The notes under the pieces were generated by a model. That model had not been told where the DNA came from and did not search any database. It saw only the letters and a program-made list of their open reading frames with translations. DNA of 53,047 nt from Chitinispirillaceae bacterium (GTDB lineage Bacteria > Fibrobacterota > Chitinivibrionia > Chitinivibrionales > Chitinispirillaceae), in NCBI GenBank assembly GCA_016929595.1, contig JAFGIN010000087.1:1-53047 (forward strand). The letters run 5' to 3'. The number at the start of each line of letters is the position of its first letter. Position 1 is the stretch's first letter. The position numbers and the translations under genes were made by a program. Below, piece by piece: positions 18,074 to 26,527 of this stretch.

Positions 18074-18529
18074 ATGGTTACAGGTAACACAGTAAAACTG
18101 CACAGAATTCTCAAAGCAAAACCTGAGCGGGTCTATCGTGCATTTCTTGACCCCGAAGCGATAGTAAAGTGGTTGCCTCCTTATGGGTTTATTGGCAAGA
18201 TGCATCACAGCAATGCACACGTTGATGGTGTTTACCGGATGTCATTTACTAATTTCAGTACAGGTAGAACGGAATCTTTCACTGGCGTCTATCGGGAACT
18301 CAGACCCAATGAACTGATCCGGTATACAGATCGTTTTGATGATCCGGGAATGCCCGGTGAAACTCAAACGACGGTCAGCCTCAAAGAAGTTATGGGCGCA
18401 ACAGAGCTTTCAATCACTCAGGAGGGTATTCCAGGTGCAATTCCAGTCGAATACTGCTATATAGGATGGCAGGAATCATTAACATTGCTTGCACTACTGG
18501 TCGAACCTGAAATTCCAGATTCTCAATAG
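18074..18529 (+). CDS. SRPBCC (AHSA1/START-like) domain protein
   Basis: 151 residues, one domain of the Bet v1/START fold. It begins KLHRILKAKPERVYRAFLD, followed by PEAIVKWLPPYGFIG, GVYRMSFTNFSTG and the C-terminal IGWQESLTLLALLVEPE helix, the usual pattern of the AHSA1-like family. These proteins bind hydrophobic ligands in a deep cavity; a chaperone-activator role is known only for eukaryotic Aha1. The start has AAGGGGAA eight bases upstream. It stands alone between divergent GH65 and the next exported protein gene. Ligand unknown. Confidence 0.85.
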   Translation: MVTGNTVKLHRILKAKPERVYRAFLDPEAIVKWLPPYGFIGKMHHSNAHVDGVYRMSFTNFSTGRTESFTGVYRELRPNELIRYTDRFDDPGMPGETQTTVSLKEVMGATELSITQEGIPGAIPVEYCYIGWQESLTLLALLVEPEIPDSQ

Positions 18530-18694
18530 ATTATTACCTTACTGGTAGTTTGAAATGTGCAATCTATTTCCTGCTGTGTACGACTGAAAACATGCTGATA
18601 GTCAATGTTCAGTTCTCGCGGGGCTATTTTTATTCTGATAGCATTACAGAATTAATGTATACTTAAAGTATTGTTTTAATGAGTTGAGCTATAT

Positions 18695-20461
18695 ATGAAA
18701 TTCACAAATTCAGTTGTTACTGCGTGTTATGGGGTTGCATCCTTTTTTTCCTTAACCTTTGCTGTGCCGGTTTCCCTTCCGGTACTGAGGGCAACATTTC
18801 CAGCAAGCTGGGATGAAAACTGGTTCGGGTCTGTTGCTGTGTATGACCTTGATAATGACGGCACTATGGAGATAATAGCTGGTCGGCACAGCGTTTTGTA
18901 TGTCTGGGACAACAAAGGAAAAAAGCTCTGGCGTGCACCTGTTGGGGAAAATGCCTCTTCGGCCAACGACCACGGTTCGTCCCGTCAGTATGCAGCACCG
19001 GTAGTCGGTGATCTTGACAATGATGGTAACGGTGAAGTAGCCATCGCTTACTCTAATAAAGTAGCTGTTTACGATCACACTGGAAAAATGTTAACCGGGT
19101 GGCCGCAGACCTTTCCGGGTTCCGATGGAGAGATACGATCGATAGCGGGTATTGACCTCGATCGTAACGGTACGATTGAGATTCTTGCTGTAAAAACATC
19201 CAAAGGCCCTGTTACCGTTGCATGGGAGATCAGTGGCAAGGTCCTCTCCGGATGGCCACAGGTAAAAGGGTGCGAGAAGTGCAATGATTTTGGGGGGTAT
19301 AATCAAAATATCGGTGCTGTGGATCTTGATGGTGATTCGATTCCTGAAGTGATCAGTACGTATGACATCTGTCATATCGGAATAATGCATGCCGATGGCA
19401 CACCCTTTAAAGCGGATTCCATGTTCAGCGGATCCTGGGCCTCAGGTGTTCCGATGTTTCATAAAATAGACCTTGCAAAACAGGGTTGGGGTGCGGACGA
19501 TAATGATCGGGATGAATTTACCGATTCACCACCCTCTTTTGGTGATATCGATGGTGACGGACTACCGGAGCTTATCATGTATTCAGATCATGAAAAAGCC
19601 GGTGAATATGTAAATCGGGGTAATTGCCTCTGGGTATTGAACCCGGATATGACGCGTGTCAAGGGGTTCGAAACGCCGCTCTGTTCAGGCATGCCACTTT
19701 ACACGGGGTATGAAAGCAATATCGTTCAGGTTGCACCAGCGCCGGCTGTCGCCAATATTATCGATGATAAAAGGCCCGAGATTATATCCCCTTCCTACGA
19801 TGGATTTTTGAGATGCTTCTCTCCTGATGCAAAAATTCTGTGGGAGTATAATTTTGATAACGGAAAAGGGCCGTTCATTGGTGCAAGTGGTGCTGTGGTC
19901 GGCGATTTAAATGGTGATTCCATTCCGGAAATTGTATTTACAACGTATTCTGTCGGGCAGGATATTTCAAATCTGGTAATTGTTGACAACAAGGGTGTCC
20001 TGCTACACAAAGTTCCAATTGCAAAACGGGGAAGCATGAGTCCGCCCTGTCTTGCAGATATCGATGGTGATCACAAGGTTGAGATTATCCTTTCTCTTAA
20101 AGATGTACTGGGTGGCGGGGTAGGAGGAGTACAGGTCTGGGAAGTTACTTCTTCAACATCTGATAACTGTCTTCCATGGCCCACCGGGAGAGGAAACAAC
20201 CTGCGAAATGGACATTGCTCAGCAAATGGAAGTAGCACTGCATCAATCCGTCCCGAAAACAGGCGAATGGATTGTTTTAAATCGAGTGCTTCAGTAGAGA
20301 TTTACAATTTAAAAGGACAACTGATTGCTTCGCGAAAAGACCAGTCACAACGCAACGGGCAGCCTCAGAGGACATTCCGGAAAATCCCGTCAGGAGTTTA
20401 CCTGCATAAAATCGTGGATAAGAATTCCCAGAACACAAAACTGCTGATTTCAAACAAATAG
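18695..20461 (+). CDS. Secreted FG-GAP/VCBS propeller protein with sorting tail
   Basis: 588 residues. Signal peptide (about residues 1-30). At least seven repeats carry calcium-loop motifs: YDLDNDGTMEI, GDLDNDGNGEV, IDLDRNGTIEI, VDLDGDSIPEV, GDIDGDGLPEL, GDLNGDSIPEI and ADIDGDHKVEI. These are FG-GAP/VCBS blades that would form a seven-bladed beta propeller. Residues from about 520 form a sorting-type tail (VEIYNLKGQLIAS ... IPSGVYLHKI). Such proteins are cell-surface or extracellular adhesins or scaffold parts. No catalytic site was seen. It has its own upstream region. Confidence 0.87.
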   Translation: MKFTNSVVTACYGVASFFSLTFAVPVSLPVLRATFPASWDENWFGSVAVYDLDNDGTMEIIAGRHSVLYVWDNKGKKLWRAPVGENASSANDHGSSRQYAAPVVGDLDNDGNGEVAIAYSNKVAVYDHTGKMLTGWPQTFPGSDGEIRSIAGIDLDRNGTIEILAVKTSKGPVTVAWEISGKVLSGWPQVKGCEKCNDFGGYNQNIGAVDLDGDSIPEVISTYDICHIGIMHADGTPFKADSMFSGSWASGVPMFHKIDLAKQGWGADDNDRDEFTDSPPSFGDIDGDGLPELIMYSDHEKAGEYVNRGNCLWVLNPDMTRVKGFETPLCSGMPLYTGYESNIVQVAPAPAVANIIDDKRPEIISPSYDGFLRCFSPDAKILWEYNFDNGKGPFIGASGAVVGDLNGDSIPEIVFTTYSVGQDISNLVIVDNKGVLLHKVPIAKRGSMSPPCLADIDGDHKVEIILSLKDVLGGGVGGVQVWEVTSSTSDNCLPWPTGRGNNLRNGHCSANGSSTASIRPENRRMDCFKSSASVEIYNLKGQLIASRKDQSQRNGQPQRTFRKIPSGVYLHKIVDKNSQNTKLLISNK

Positions 20462-20541
20462 GCCTTCGGTACCATTCTGTACTTATACGTTTAAACCATT
20501 TACCTAAGGCTCCATACATGGTTCGACTGCAATGTAACCCT

Positions 20542-20720
20542 CTATATGACATACTTTACCTCATTGAGATTCAGTGTAAACCCGGGAATTTCATTAAGTA
20601 TTTCAGCACCTAACAGACGAAATGGTGTTTGAAATCCTGGCTGCAAAGAGTTTTTGAGCGTTTCAATTACATTAATGTTCCTGTAAAACCAGTTGCACCA
20701 TAAAGCAGGATTTTTTCCAA
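20542..20720 (-). pseudogene. Remnant of a saccharopine-dehydrogenase-like oxidoreductase
   Basis: Read on the minus strand, 20720-20670 begins LEKILLYGATGFTG, the Rossmann start of this family. After a frame change it continues as NVIETLKNSLQPGFQTPFRL and LGAEILNEIPG to a stop at 20542-20544. PGFQTP...GAE...E.PG is the characteristic C-terminal end of the same family. So the first ~14 codons are joined to the last ~45 and the roughly 300-residue middle is missing: an internal-deletion remnant with a frameshift. Start codon would be TTG. Identification rests on family signatures read by eye. Confidence 0.6.
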
Positions 20721-20883
20721 AATGGCAGCCTCGCAGGTTACTATAGAGTAAATAAGTTATGATCTTCGTTAAACGCCTGGTACAGTAAAACTATTACAAC
20801 TTTTTTCCACTTCTTTTAGTGTAAGTTATTATGTATTATAGAGAAATAAACCCGACCTGAAAAAAATAGTATGGAGAACAACA
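20721..20883. other. Upstream region of the M64 peptidase unit
   Basis: AT-rich 160 bases, no gene. It likely contains the promoter of the M64 unit. Confidence 0.3.
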
Positions 20884-21375
20884 ATGCATAAGCGGTTACT
20901 GATTCATTGCATAACATTCATTATGGTTGCATTAATTCCCACCTTACCAGCAACTGAAACAAAAAAAAGGTCTAAAGTTATTTTTATATATGTAAGTTAT
21001 GAAAAAGAGAAACTAACTCTTATAAAAACAAATCTTGTAGCGGGCTCGGTGAAGAAAAAGCGGAACAATGGTGCTGTTGCTGCAGGTATGTATTGTGAGA
21101 TACATGATAACAGGGGTGATTCAATGTTCAGCCAGTTCATTCAATGCAGAGAGCAGATTCATTATGATTATATTGACCAGAATGGAAAATTAACCGGAGG
21201 CGTTGCTGAATCTCCAAATGGAGTGTTTGCTGTAAGGGCACCATACAATAAGGCCATGAAATCGATTTCCTTTTATTCAATTAAAAAAAAGAATAAATGC
21301 AAACTAAACAAAAAGCGCACTATAAGCAAAGATTCGCTTATTGCAACGTTTTCCCTTGAAATTGAGGAAAAATAG
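20884..21375 (+). CDS. Small exported protein coupled to M64 peptidase
   Basis: 163 residues. Signal peptide about 1-22 (FIMVALIPTLPATET). The mature part is basic (KKRSKVIFIYVSYEKEKLTL, many lysines near the C-terminus) and beta-rich, with GMYCEIHDNRGDSMFSQFIQ and FAVRAPYNKAMKSISFY. The latter pattern, a tag followed by 'F.VR.P......ISFY', is typical of beta-sandwich accessory domains. No family was recognised. Its stop TAG overlaps the next gene's GTG start by one base (TAGTG), so they are translationally coupled and probably work together. Possible roles are an inhibitor, activator or substrate-binding partner of the peptidase; none is shown by sequence. Confidence 0.75.
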   Translation: MHKRLLIHCITFIMVALIPTLPATETKKRSKVIFIYVSYEKEKLTLIKTNLVAGSVKKKRNNGAVAAGMYCEIHDNRGDSMFSQFIQCREQIHYDYIDQNGKLTGGVAESPNGVFAVRAPYNKAMKSISFYSIKKKNKCKLNKKRTISKDSLIATFSLEIEEK

Positions 21376-22787
21376 TGTTGGCTTTTCGCAAGGTGTTCCT
21401 CTTTTCAATTATATCGGCCAGATTACTTTTTAGTGAAGGATCTTTATTTTTTGTTCAAGGAGATTCTGCCGATAGTGATCTTCTGAATATAGTGTTTCTT
21501 GCTGAAGGGTACACTGTGCAGCAGGAGTCTGACTTCTGTAATGATGTTGCTGAAATAACCACTTATATGTTCAGCCAGATTCCATACAAGCAATATGCTT
21601 CATTTTTTAATGTCTGGGGTATCTATGTTTCATCTATGGATTCCGGTGCCGATCATCCTCTTCAAAACAGTTATAAAGATACCTATTTTGGGGCAACATT
21701 CGGTACTTCTACTCCACGTCTGGTTACGTTTAGTAACAGCGTAAAAGCCATTGAACTGTTAGCTGAACATGTACCTGATTATGATCTCGTTTGTTTGCTG
21801 GTAAATGATCAGGAATATGGCGGTTCAGGGGGGATGTTTGCCGTTGTAACATTAAACAGCAGCGTTCTTCCAATGCTGCTTCATGAAATTGGCCATACAT
21901 TTGCCGGTCTGGCTGATGAATACGAAACTTCGTATTCTATACCACCGATGGAAAAATTGAATGTTACTGCTGTAACAATCCGGGATGATATCAAATGGAA
22001 TGATTGGATTGCAACCTCAACACCCATTCCAACTCCGAAAATAAGCAGTAATGCGGGTGTCGTAGGTCTTTTCGAGGGGGCTATGTATCAGCCAACCGGG
22101 TGGTACCGTCCAAAGCTGCAATGTCGCATGCGTTCTCTTGATACACCATTCTGTGAAGTGTGTCTTGAGGCGCATGTTTTTCAGATTTACCTGCAAATGT
22201 CTCCAATAAAAAACTATTCACCTCAGACAACTACCATCGTCTGCAGCGGCAATCCATTGTCATTTACTGTTGAAACACGTTCGCCTGTCCCTAATACATT
22301 ACAGATCTTCTGGATGCAGGATAACAGGATTATTGCACAGGGAACTAAAACAGTGTCACTTAACAAAACACAAATGAATGAACCAGGATTTTCAATTAAG
22401 GCTATAGTGCGCGATACCACATCACTTGTTCGCAATGCGGATATGCTTGATGCAATAGAGGATTTTGTACAGTGGGATGTAATTGTGAAAAGCACTGTTG
22501 CTCAACCCAAAAATAATCTCGATGGTATGAAGCTTATTGCTGCACATGATGAGCAGTCAATTATTCTGAAGGTACCTGTCGGGTACCCGGGTGCTTTATT
22601 TATGGAGATGTTTACATTTAAAGGACAGCGAATATACTCCCGGAGATTGGATATAAATGTTTATCATGGTACTATGGGTAATTACCGAATTCCAGTTTCC
22701 GGAATGAAATCCGGTGCCTATATAGTTAAGGTGAGTAGTCCCCTGCATACAGAAGAAAAATGTTTGAAATTTATTAAAATGCATTAA
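21375..22787 (+). CDS. M64 (IgA peptidase-like) metallopeptidase with sorting tail
   Basis: 470 residues, GTG start. N-terminal signal-like segment (LAFRKVFLFSIISARLLF). M64 core: NIVFLAEGYT near 38, LVNDQEYGGSGGMFAVV, the zinc motif HEIGHTFAGLADEYE (residues 170-184, two His plus Asp), and the family's later block RCRM-type QCRMRSLDTPFCEVC. Known family members cleave immunoglobulin A or other glycoproteins; in environmental bacteria the target is unknown. A beta domain follows (about 275-370), then a sorting tail (LFMEMFTFKGQRIYS ... SGMKSGAYIVKVSS). Coupled to the upstream 163-residue gene by a one-base overlap. Confidence 0.88.
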   Translation: MLAFRKVFLFSIISARLLFSEGSLFFVQGDSADSDLLNIVFLAEGYTVQQESDFCNDVAEITTYMFSQIPYKQYASFFNVWGIYVSSMDSGADHPLQNSYKDTYFGATFGTSTPRLVTFSNSVKAIELLAEHVPDYDLVCLLVNDQEYGGSGGMFAVVTLNSSVLPMLLHEIGHTFAGLADEYETSYSIPPMEKLNVTAVTIRDDIKWNDWIATSTPIPTPKISSNAGVVGLFEGAMYQPTGWYRPKLQCRMRSLDTPFCEVCLEAHVFQIYLQMSPIKNYSPQTTTIVCSGNPLSFTVETRSPVPNTLQIFWMQDNRIIAQGTKTVSLNKTQMNEPGFSIKAIVRDTTSLVRNADMLDAIEDFVQWDVIVKSTVAQPKNNLDGMKLIAAHDEQSIILKVPVGYPGALFMEMFTFKGQRIYSRRLDINVYHGTMGNYRIPVSGMKSGAYIVKVSSPLHTEEKCLKFIKMH

Positions 22788-22910
22788 TGCTACCAGGATG
22801 TATCCTTTGATTTCGTAATATTACTATCTGTAAGAGGTTTATCGATCGAAAATTGGCGTTATTCTTGCAGTAACATCTCTTTATAATAGAGGCTACAAGG
22901 AGGTGCCGAT

Positions 22911-23756
22911 ATGATCACAAAAATAGCGATAGTACTGAGCATTCTCTGTTTTTCGCTTCAGGCACAGGATACATCATCCTATCCTGATTCTTCGCAATAT
23001 CCGGGCGCGTCATCAGATCAGGACACCTTTGACTATCAGGACACATCAACAAGTCCTGACACATCGCAATATCCGGATACTTCAGTTAATCCCGACACAC
23101 TGCAGGATGAGGGGACTTCAACATATCCGGAGACCATACTTGATGAAGAAAATTCATCCTATCCGGAACCAGCCCAGTATCCTGAAGACACTGCATATCC
23201 CGAGTCTCCGGAGACAACTGAAGAACTCAATAGCAGTTCAGAAATTGAGGAGGTTCAGGGTGATACGATTATAGTCAAAGACTATGTTGGATTGGATGGT
23301 GCTGAAAATCCCTACAGTGCTCCATCTGGTGTAGTACTGGGAGTTGGTGTCGGTGTTTTTTACAATCTTAGTGAAGACAATCCTGCTTATCAGGCTTTTT
23401 TCTCAAGGGTATGGGGATTAGGAGACTATTTCGCCGTCAATCTGATCGGTGAAGGGGCAACGGATTTCGATGAATCCTGGTATGTTGACGGTAATTTGAG
23501 ATTTGATTTATACCCGCTTCCGGCGTATACGATCATTTCACCCTATTTTGGTGTAGGAGCAGGTATCGGATGGGGAACAGTTGACGATGAAGACGAGGAG
23601 GCGCTTGGTGTAAATCTGGTCGGTACAGTCGGTTTTCGCCTCTTTAAAGATCTGCCGGTTGGATTAACATTTGAAGCAAATGTGGACTGGTTACTCAACC
23701 ATGTTGTTGATGGAAATCCTGTTGTACTGATGGGGAGAGTAGGAATAGCCTTCTGA
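22911..23756 (+). CDS. Outer-membrane-like protein with Ser/Thr/Pro/Asp repeats
   Basis: 281 residues. Signal peptide 1-18 (ends SLQAQD). Residues 20-110 are a degenerate repeat based on about 5-7-residue units such as QYPDTS, TSPDTS, NPDT and TYPET, rich in Asp/Glu and Tyr-Pro. From about residue 135 the rest looks like a beta-barrel (GVVLGVGVGVFYNLS, FFSRVWGLGDYFAVNLIG, YFGVGAGIGWGTV, GTVGFRLFKDLPVGLTFEAN) ending in aromatic RVGIAF, the outer-membrane C-terminal signature. The acidic repeat is probably a periplasmic or surface linker. The ATG has GGAGG eight bases upstream and a strong terminator follows. Function unknown. Confidence 0.8.
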   Translation: MITKIAIVLSILCFSLQAQDTSSYPDSSQYPGASSDQDTFDYQDTSTSPDTSQYPDTSVNPDTLQDEGTSTYPETILDEENSSYPEPAQYPEDTAYPESPETTEELNSSSEIEEVQGDTIIVKDYVGLDGAENPYSAPSGVVLGVGVGVFYNLSEDNPAYQAFFSRVWGLGDYFAVNLIGEGATDFDESWYVDGNLRFDLYPLPAYTIISPYFGVGAGIGWGTVDDEDEEALGVNLVGTVGFRLFKDLPVGLTFEANVDWLLNHVVDGNPVVLMGRVGIAF

Positions 23757-23821
23757 TCCGGTGATTGCGATTGCCGGCTTTCAGAAAATATTGTTACCTT
23801 CATTCTCAAAGTAACTGTGTG

Positions 23822-23854
23822 GCATGGTCCCCCCCAGGACCATGCTCTTTTTAT
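23822..23854 (+). terminator. Rho-independent terminator
   Basis: Stem GCATGGTCC with GGACCATGC, loop CCCCCA, then TCTTTTTATT. It follows the beta-barrel gene by 65 bases. Confidence 0.88.
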
Positions 23855-23887
23855 TGCACACAGCTGAACACTATATATTTGACACGC

Positions 23888-25054
23888 TCAATTTAAAGCT
23901 GACTGATAGACACCTTCAGTATAGGCAGCGACAGTGTCCCAGTTATATCTGTCCTCAACCGCAACACGTCCATTGCGTCCGAGTGCGCGACAATGATCAT
24001 GATCCGCCAGAAGGGAACCGATACCGTGTGCAAGACCGTCAGGGTTTGCATCAACAAGAAATCCGTTTACATCATGCCATACATATTCCCGGGGACCGCC
24101 CGAAGTGGTAGCGACGACCGGCTTACCTGCAGCCCACGCTTCAAGAGCTACTATTCCAAACGGTTCATTACGACTGGGAACAGCCACGATGTCAATAGAT
24201 CGAAGTACTTCGCAGTATTCATTTCTTGTGAAATTGTCAAGGAAACGGATTGCATGCGTGACTCCAAGTTCATGAGCCCGATGTACGACAGCATCTTTTT
24301 CCGGTCCCTCCCCTGAAATAATAAATTTTGCAGCAGGGAAATAACCCAGCACCTTGGGAACAGCTTCAACAAGAAGGTCCATGCCTTTCTGTATACTCAT
24401 TCGCCCCGCTGCAAAAATGACAGGGTCCATTGGCGCGATATCATAACGCGCCTTTACAGGGCCAGGTTCAAGGAAACCGTTGAAATGATGATATGATACG
24501 CCATTGGGTACGACATGGATTTTCCAGTGCGGTACCTGATAAAAACGTTGCAGTTCACTTGCAAGAAAACCGCTGACTGAAACAATCGTTTTAGCATGAT
24601 AACATGCTGCTGCTTCTGTATCTCTGACCCATTTTGCAAAACCATCATACAACGTATTTCCATCACGACCGTATTCTGTTGAGTGCATTGTTAAGATACC
24701 GGGTGTTCCAAAACCGTCGCTTATGTATTTCAGTACGTTGCCGGTCAACCAGTCATGAGCATGCACCAGTTCAAATTTCCCTATCAGAGAGGTTACTTCA
24801 TGAAAACGGTGGGCCATTGCCTGACACATCCAGTCCATGCTCTGTACAAAATTATCACTGATACCGTGATCGATACGGTGATAGTGAACGCCATCGAGTC
24901 GATCATACGTACTCTGCCATGACTTACGTCGTGTAAATACGTGAATTTCATGTCCCCGACGTTCCAGACCTGCGGCAAGCTCTGAAACGTGAACTCCCAA
25001 CCCGCCAATACTGATCGAGTGTAATGATTCCCATGAGAAAAGTGCTACCCGCAT
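23888..25054 (-). CDS. GT4 family glycosyltransferase
   Basis: 388 residues with the GT-B fold: N-terminal half begins VALFSWESLHSISIGGLGVHV (ADP/UDP-sugar acceptor-side glycine loop, GGLGVHV), VHAHDWLTG, and the C-terminal half has FAAGRMSIQKGMDLLVEAV, FIISGEGPEKD and the donor-binding EPFGIVALEAWAAGKPVV. This is close to the glycogen-synthase-like GT4 enzymes of archaea and some bacteria (about 400 residues), which elongate alpha-glucans, but GT4 acceptors cannot be read from sequence alone. The ATG has GGAGG eight bases upstream. It is downstream of and co-oriented with a LacI regulator 447 bases away. Confidence 0.88.
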   Translation of the reverse strand: MRVALFSWESLHSISIGGLGVHVSELAAGLERRGHEIHVFTRRKSWQSTYDRLDGVHYHRIDHGISDNFVQSMDWMCQAMAHRFHEVTSLIGKFELVHAHDWLTGNVLKYISDGFGTPGILTMHSTEYGRDGNTLYDGFAKWVRDTEAAACYHAKTIVSVSGFLASELQRFYQVPHWKIHVVPNGVSYHHFNGFLEPGPVKARYDIAPMDPVIFAAGRMSIQKGMDLLVEAVPKVLGYFPAAKFIISGEGPEKDAVVHRAHELGVTHAIRFLDNFTRNEYCEVLRSIDIVAVPSRNEPFGIVALEAWAAGKPVVATTSGGPREYVWHDVNGFLVDANPDGLAHGIGSLLADHDHCRALGRNGRVAVEDRYNWDTVAAYTEGVYQSALN

Positions 25055-25501
25055 GATAGCCTCCTTCTTTGCTTAGTGTTTATAGGGAGAAATGAAAGGA
25101 TAAATGTAAAGCGATTTTGTGACAGGCCCTTATCCGTGCTTACTCTATTGCGGCTTTCAGGTTACTGTTTCCAAAAAAGAATGAATTCAATGAAGCTAAA
25201 AGTGTGCCGAATGCTAGATTGTGAATATGTTTTCTACAATCTTTTAAAAAATTCAACCATCTTAACTGCAGCAGAAATGGCATGCAATCTCTTTTTGGGC
25301 AATCCCTGCTTAAAATACAGATATCGTTAAAAAAAGGTGAATTTTAGAAAGGCAAAGCTGGATAGCATTCCAGACACGTAAATTGATCGTTTTAAGTGAA
25401 AAACCATTAATCTGTGATCAATTTTGAGAAACGAGAATGCAGATTGAACAATGTATGGGCGATTTCAATCTGCGGGATAATCAGCATGTATGCAATGCCT
25501 G
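25055..25501. other. Intergenic region between GT4 and LacI genes
   Basis: 447 bases. A small plus-strand frame, 25190-25330 (46 residues from ATG 25190, or 49 from the in-frame ATG 25181; it contains CRMLDCEYVFYNLL and ACNLFLGNPC, four cysteines), is notable but has no ribosome-binding site. A hairpin at 25439-25473 follows the LacI gene. The GT4 promoter must lie here; I could not find a clear LacI-type operator. Confidence 0.35.
25439..25473 (-). terminator. Hairpin downstream of the LacI gene
   Basis: Arms GCAGATTGAA and TTCAATCTGC, perfect over 10 bases, 15-base loop. On the minus strand only weak T content follows, so terminator status is tentative. Confidence 0.45.
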
Positions 25502-26497
25502 TTATGCGGACTCTCTAATAATAAACTTGGTAGGAAGTTCCTTATGTTTAATACCCGCCTCCCGCCCCTCTATCTTATCAACAATCATATTAATTGCGTA
25601 ATCACCCATTTCCAGTTTTGGCTGACGGACTGTAGTAAGGGAGGGTTCAACAACTTCAGCTGCAGGAAGGTCATCGTAGCCGACAACACAGAGGTCCTCA
25701 GGGATACGCACACCTTCCTTTTTAGCCTCTTTGATAATACCTATCGCTACCATATCACCAGCCGGGCAGAATGCAGCAGTAATCCGGGGGTTCATCTCCT
25801 TTATTTTCGGGAAGGTGCCAATACCACTTCGCATGGTGTCGTCATCAACCTCGAATACAAGGTCGGCTCTGAATTCAATATCGTGTTGCTGCAATGAACG
25901 CTTATACCCTTCAAGCCGCTCCTGCATTGGCAGTCCTGATTTACTGCTTGTGATGCAGGCAATGACACGATGCCCTTTGTTAACAAGGTAATCAGTCGCA
26001 TCGGATGCGCCCTGCTCATTGTTTACATATACAGAATCGAGATTTTCGCATTTCCGGGCAACAACTATACTTGGAACACTCTCTTCACGGAATATGTTCA
26101 GTTCCTCTTCGGTAACAGTTGCACTGATAAGAATCACACCGTCGATACGCCGTTCTCTGGCAAGTCGTTGAAACAGTTGTGATTCACTTTCCTTTTGTCC
26201 CACAGTATCAAAGAGCTGCACCGTGTAGTCGATGTCGCGATTGGTACTTTTAATGCCCTGAAGAATTCTGACAATAAATGATGATGCCAGGTTGGGAACG
26301 ATAACTCCTATAGCATTTGATTTCTTTGTCGCAAGACCGCGGGCAATAACATTGGGGTAATAGTTAAGCTCTTTTGCTATTTTGAGTACTTTTTTCCGAG
26401 TAGCTTCAGAGATATTAGGTTTGTTATTAATTACCATTGAAACTGTAGCTGACGTTACGCCTGCTCGTTCAGCGATGTCTTTGAGTGTTACGGTCAT
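25502..26497 (-). CDS. LacI family transcriptional regulator
   Basis: 331 residues. N-terminal helix-turn-helix VTLKDIAERAGVTSATVSMV with hinge helix (YYPNVIARGLATKKSN), then a periplasmic-binding-protein-like sensor domain (IGVIVPNLASSFI, DGVILISAT, GYDDLPAAEVVEPSLTTVRQP). It binds a palindromic operator and probably responds to a sugar. Ordinary length for the family. Context suggests control of the GT4 gene and perhaps other alpha-glucan genes, but no operator was identified. The gene is minus strand with a short 30-base gap to the DUF5683 gene upstream, which could place it in the same transcript. Confidence 0.9.
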   Translation of the reverse strand: MTVTLKDIAERAGVTSATVSMVINNKPNISEATRKKVLKIAKELNYYPNVIARGLATKKSNAIGVIVPNLASSFIVRILQGIKSTNRDIDYTVQLFDTVGQKESESQLFQRLARERRIDGVILISATVTEEELNIFREESVPSIVVARKCENLDSVYVNNEQGASDATDYLVNKGHRVIACITSSKSGLPMQERLEGYKRSLQQHDIEFRADLVFEVDDDTMRSGIGTFPKIKEMNPRITAAFCPAGDMVAIGIIKEAKKEGVRIPEDLCVVGYDDLPAAEVVEPSLTTVRQPKLEMGDYAINMIVDKIEGREAGIKHKELPTKFIIRESA

Positions 26498-26527
26498 TTC
26501 CCACCAACCTCCGAAGAAAAAAAATAA

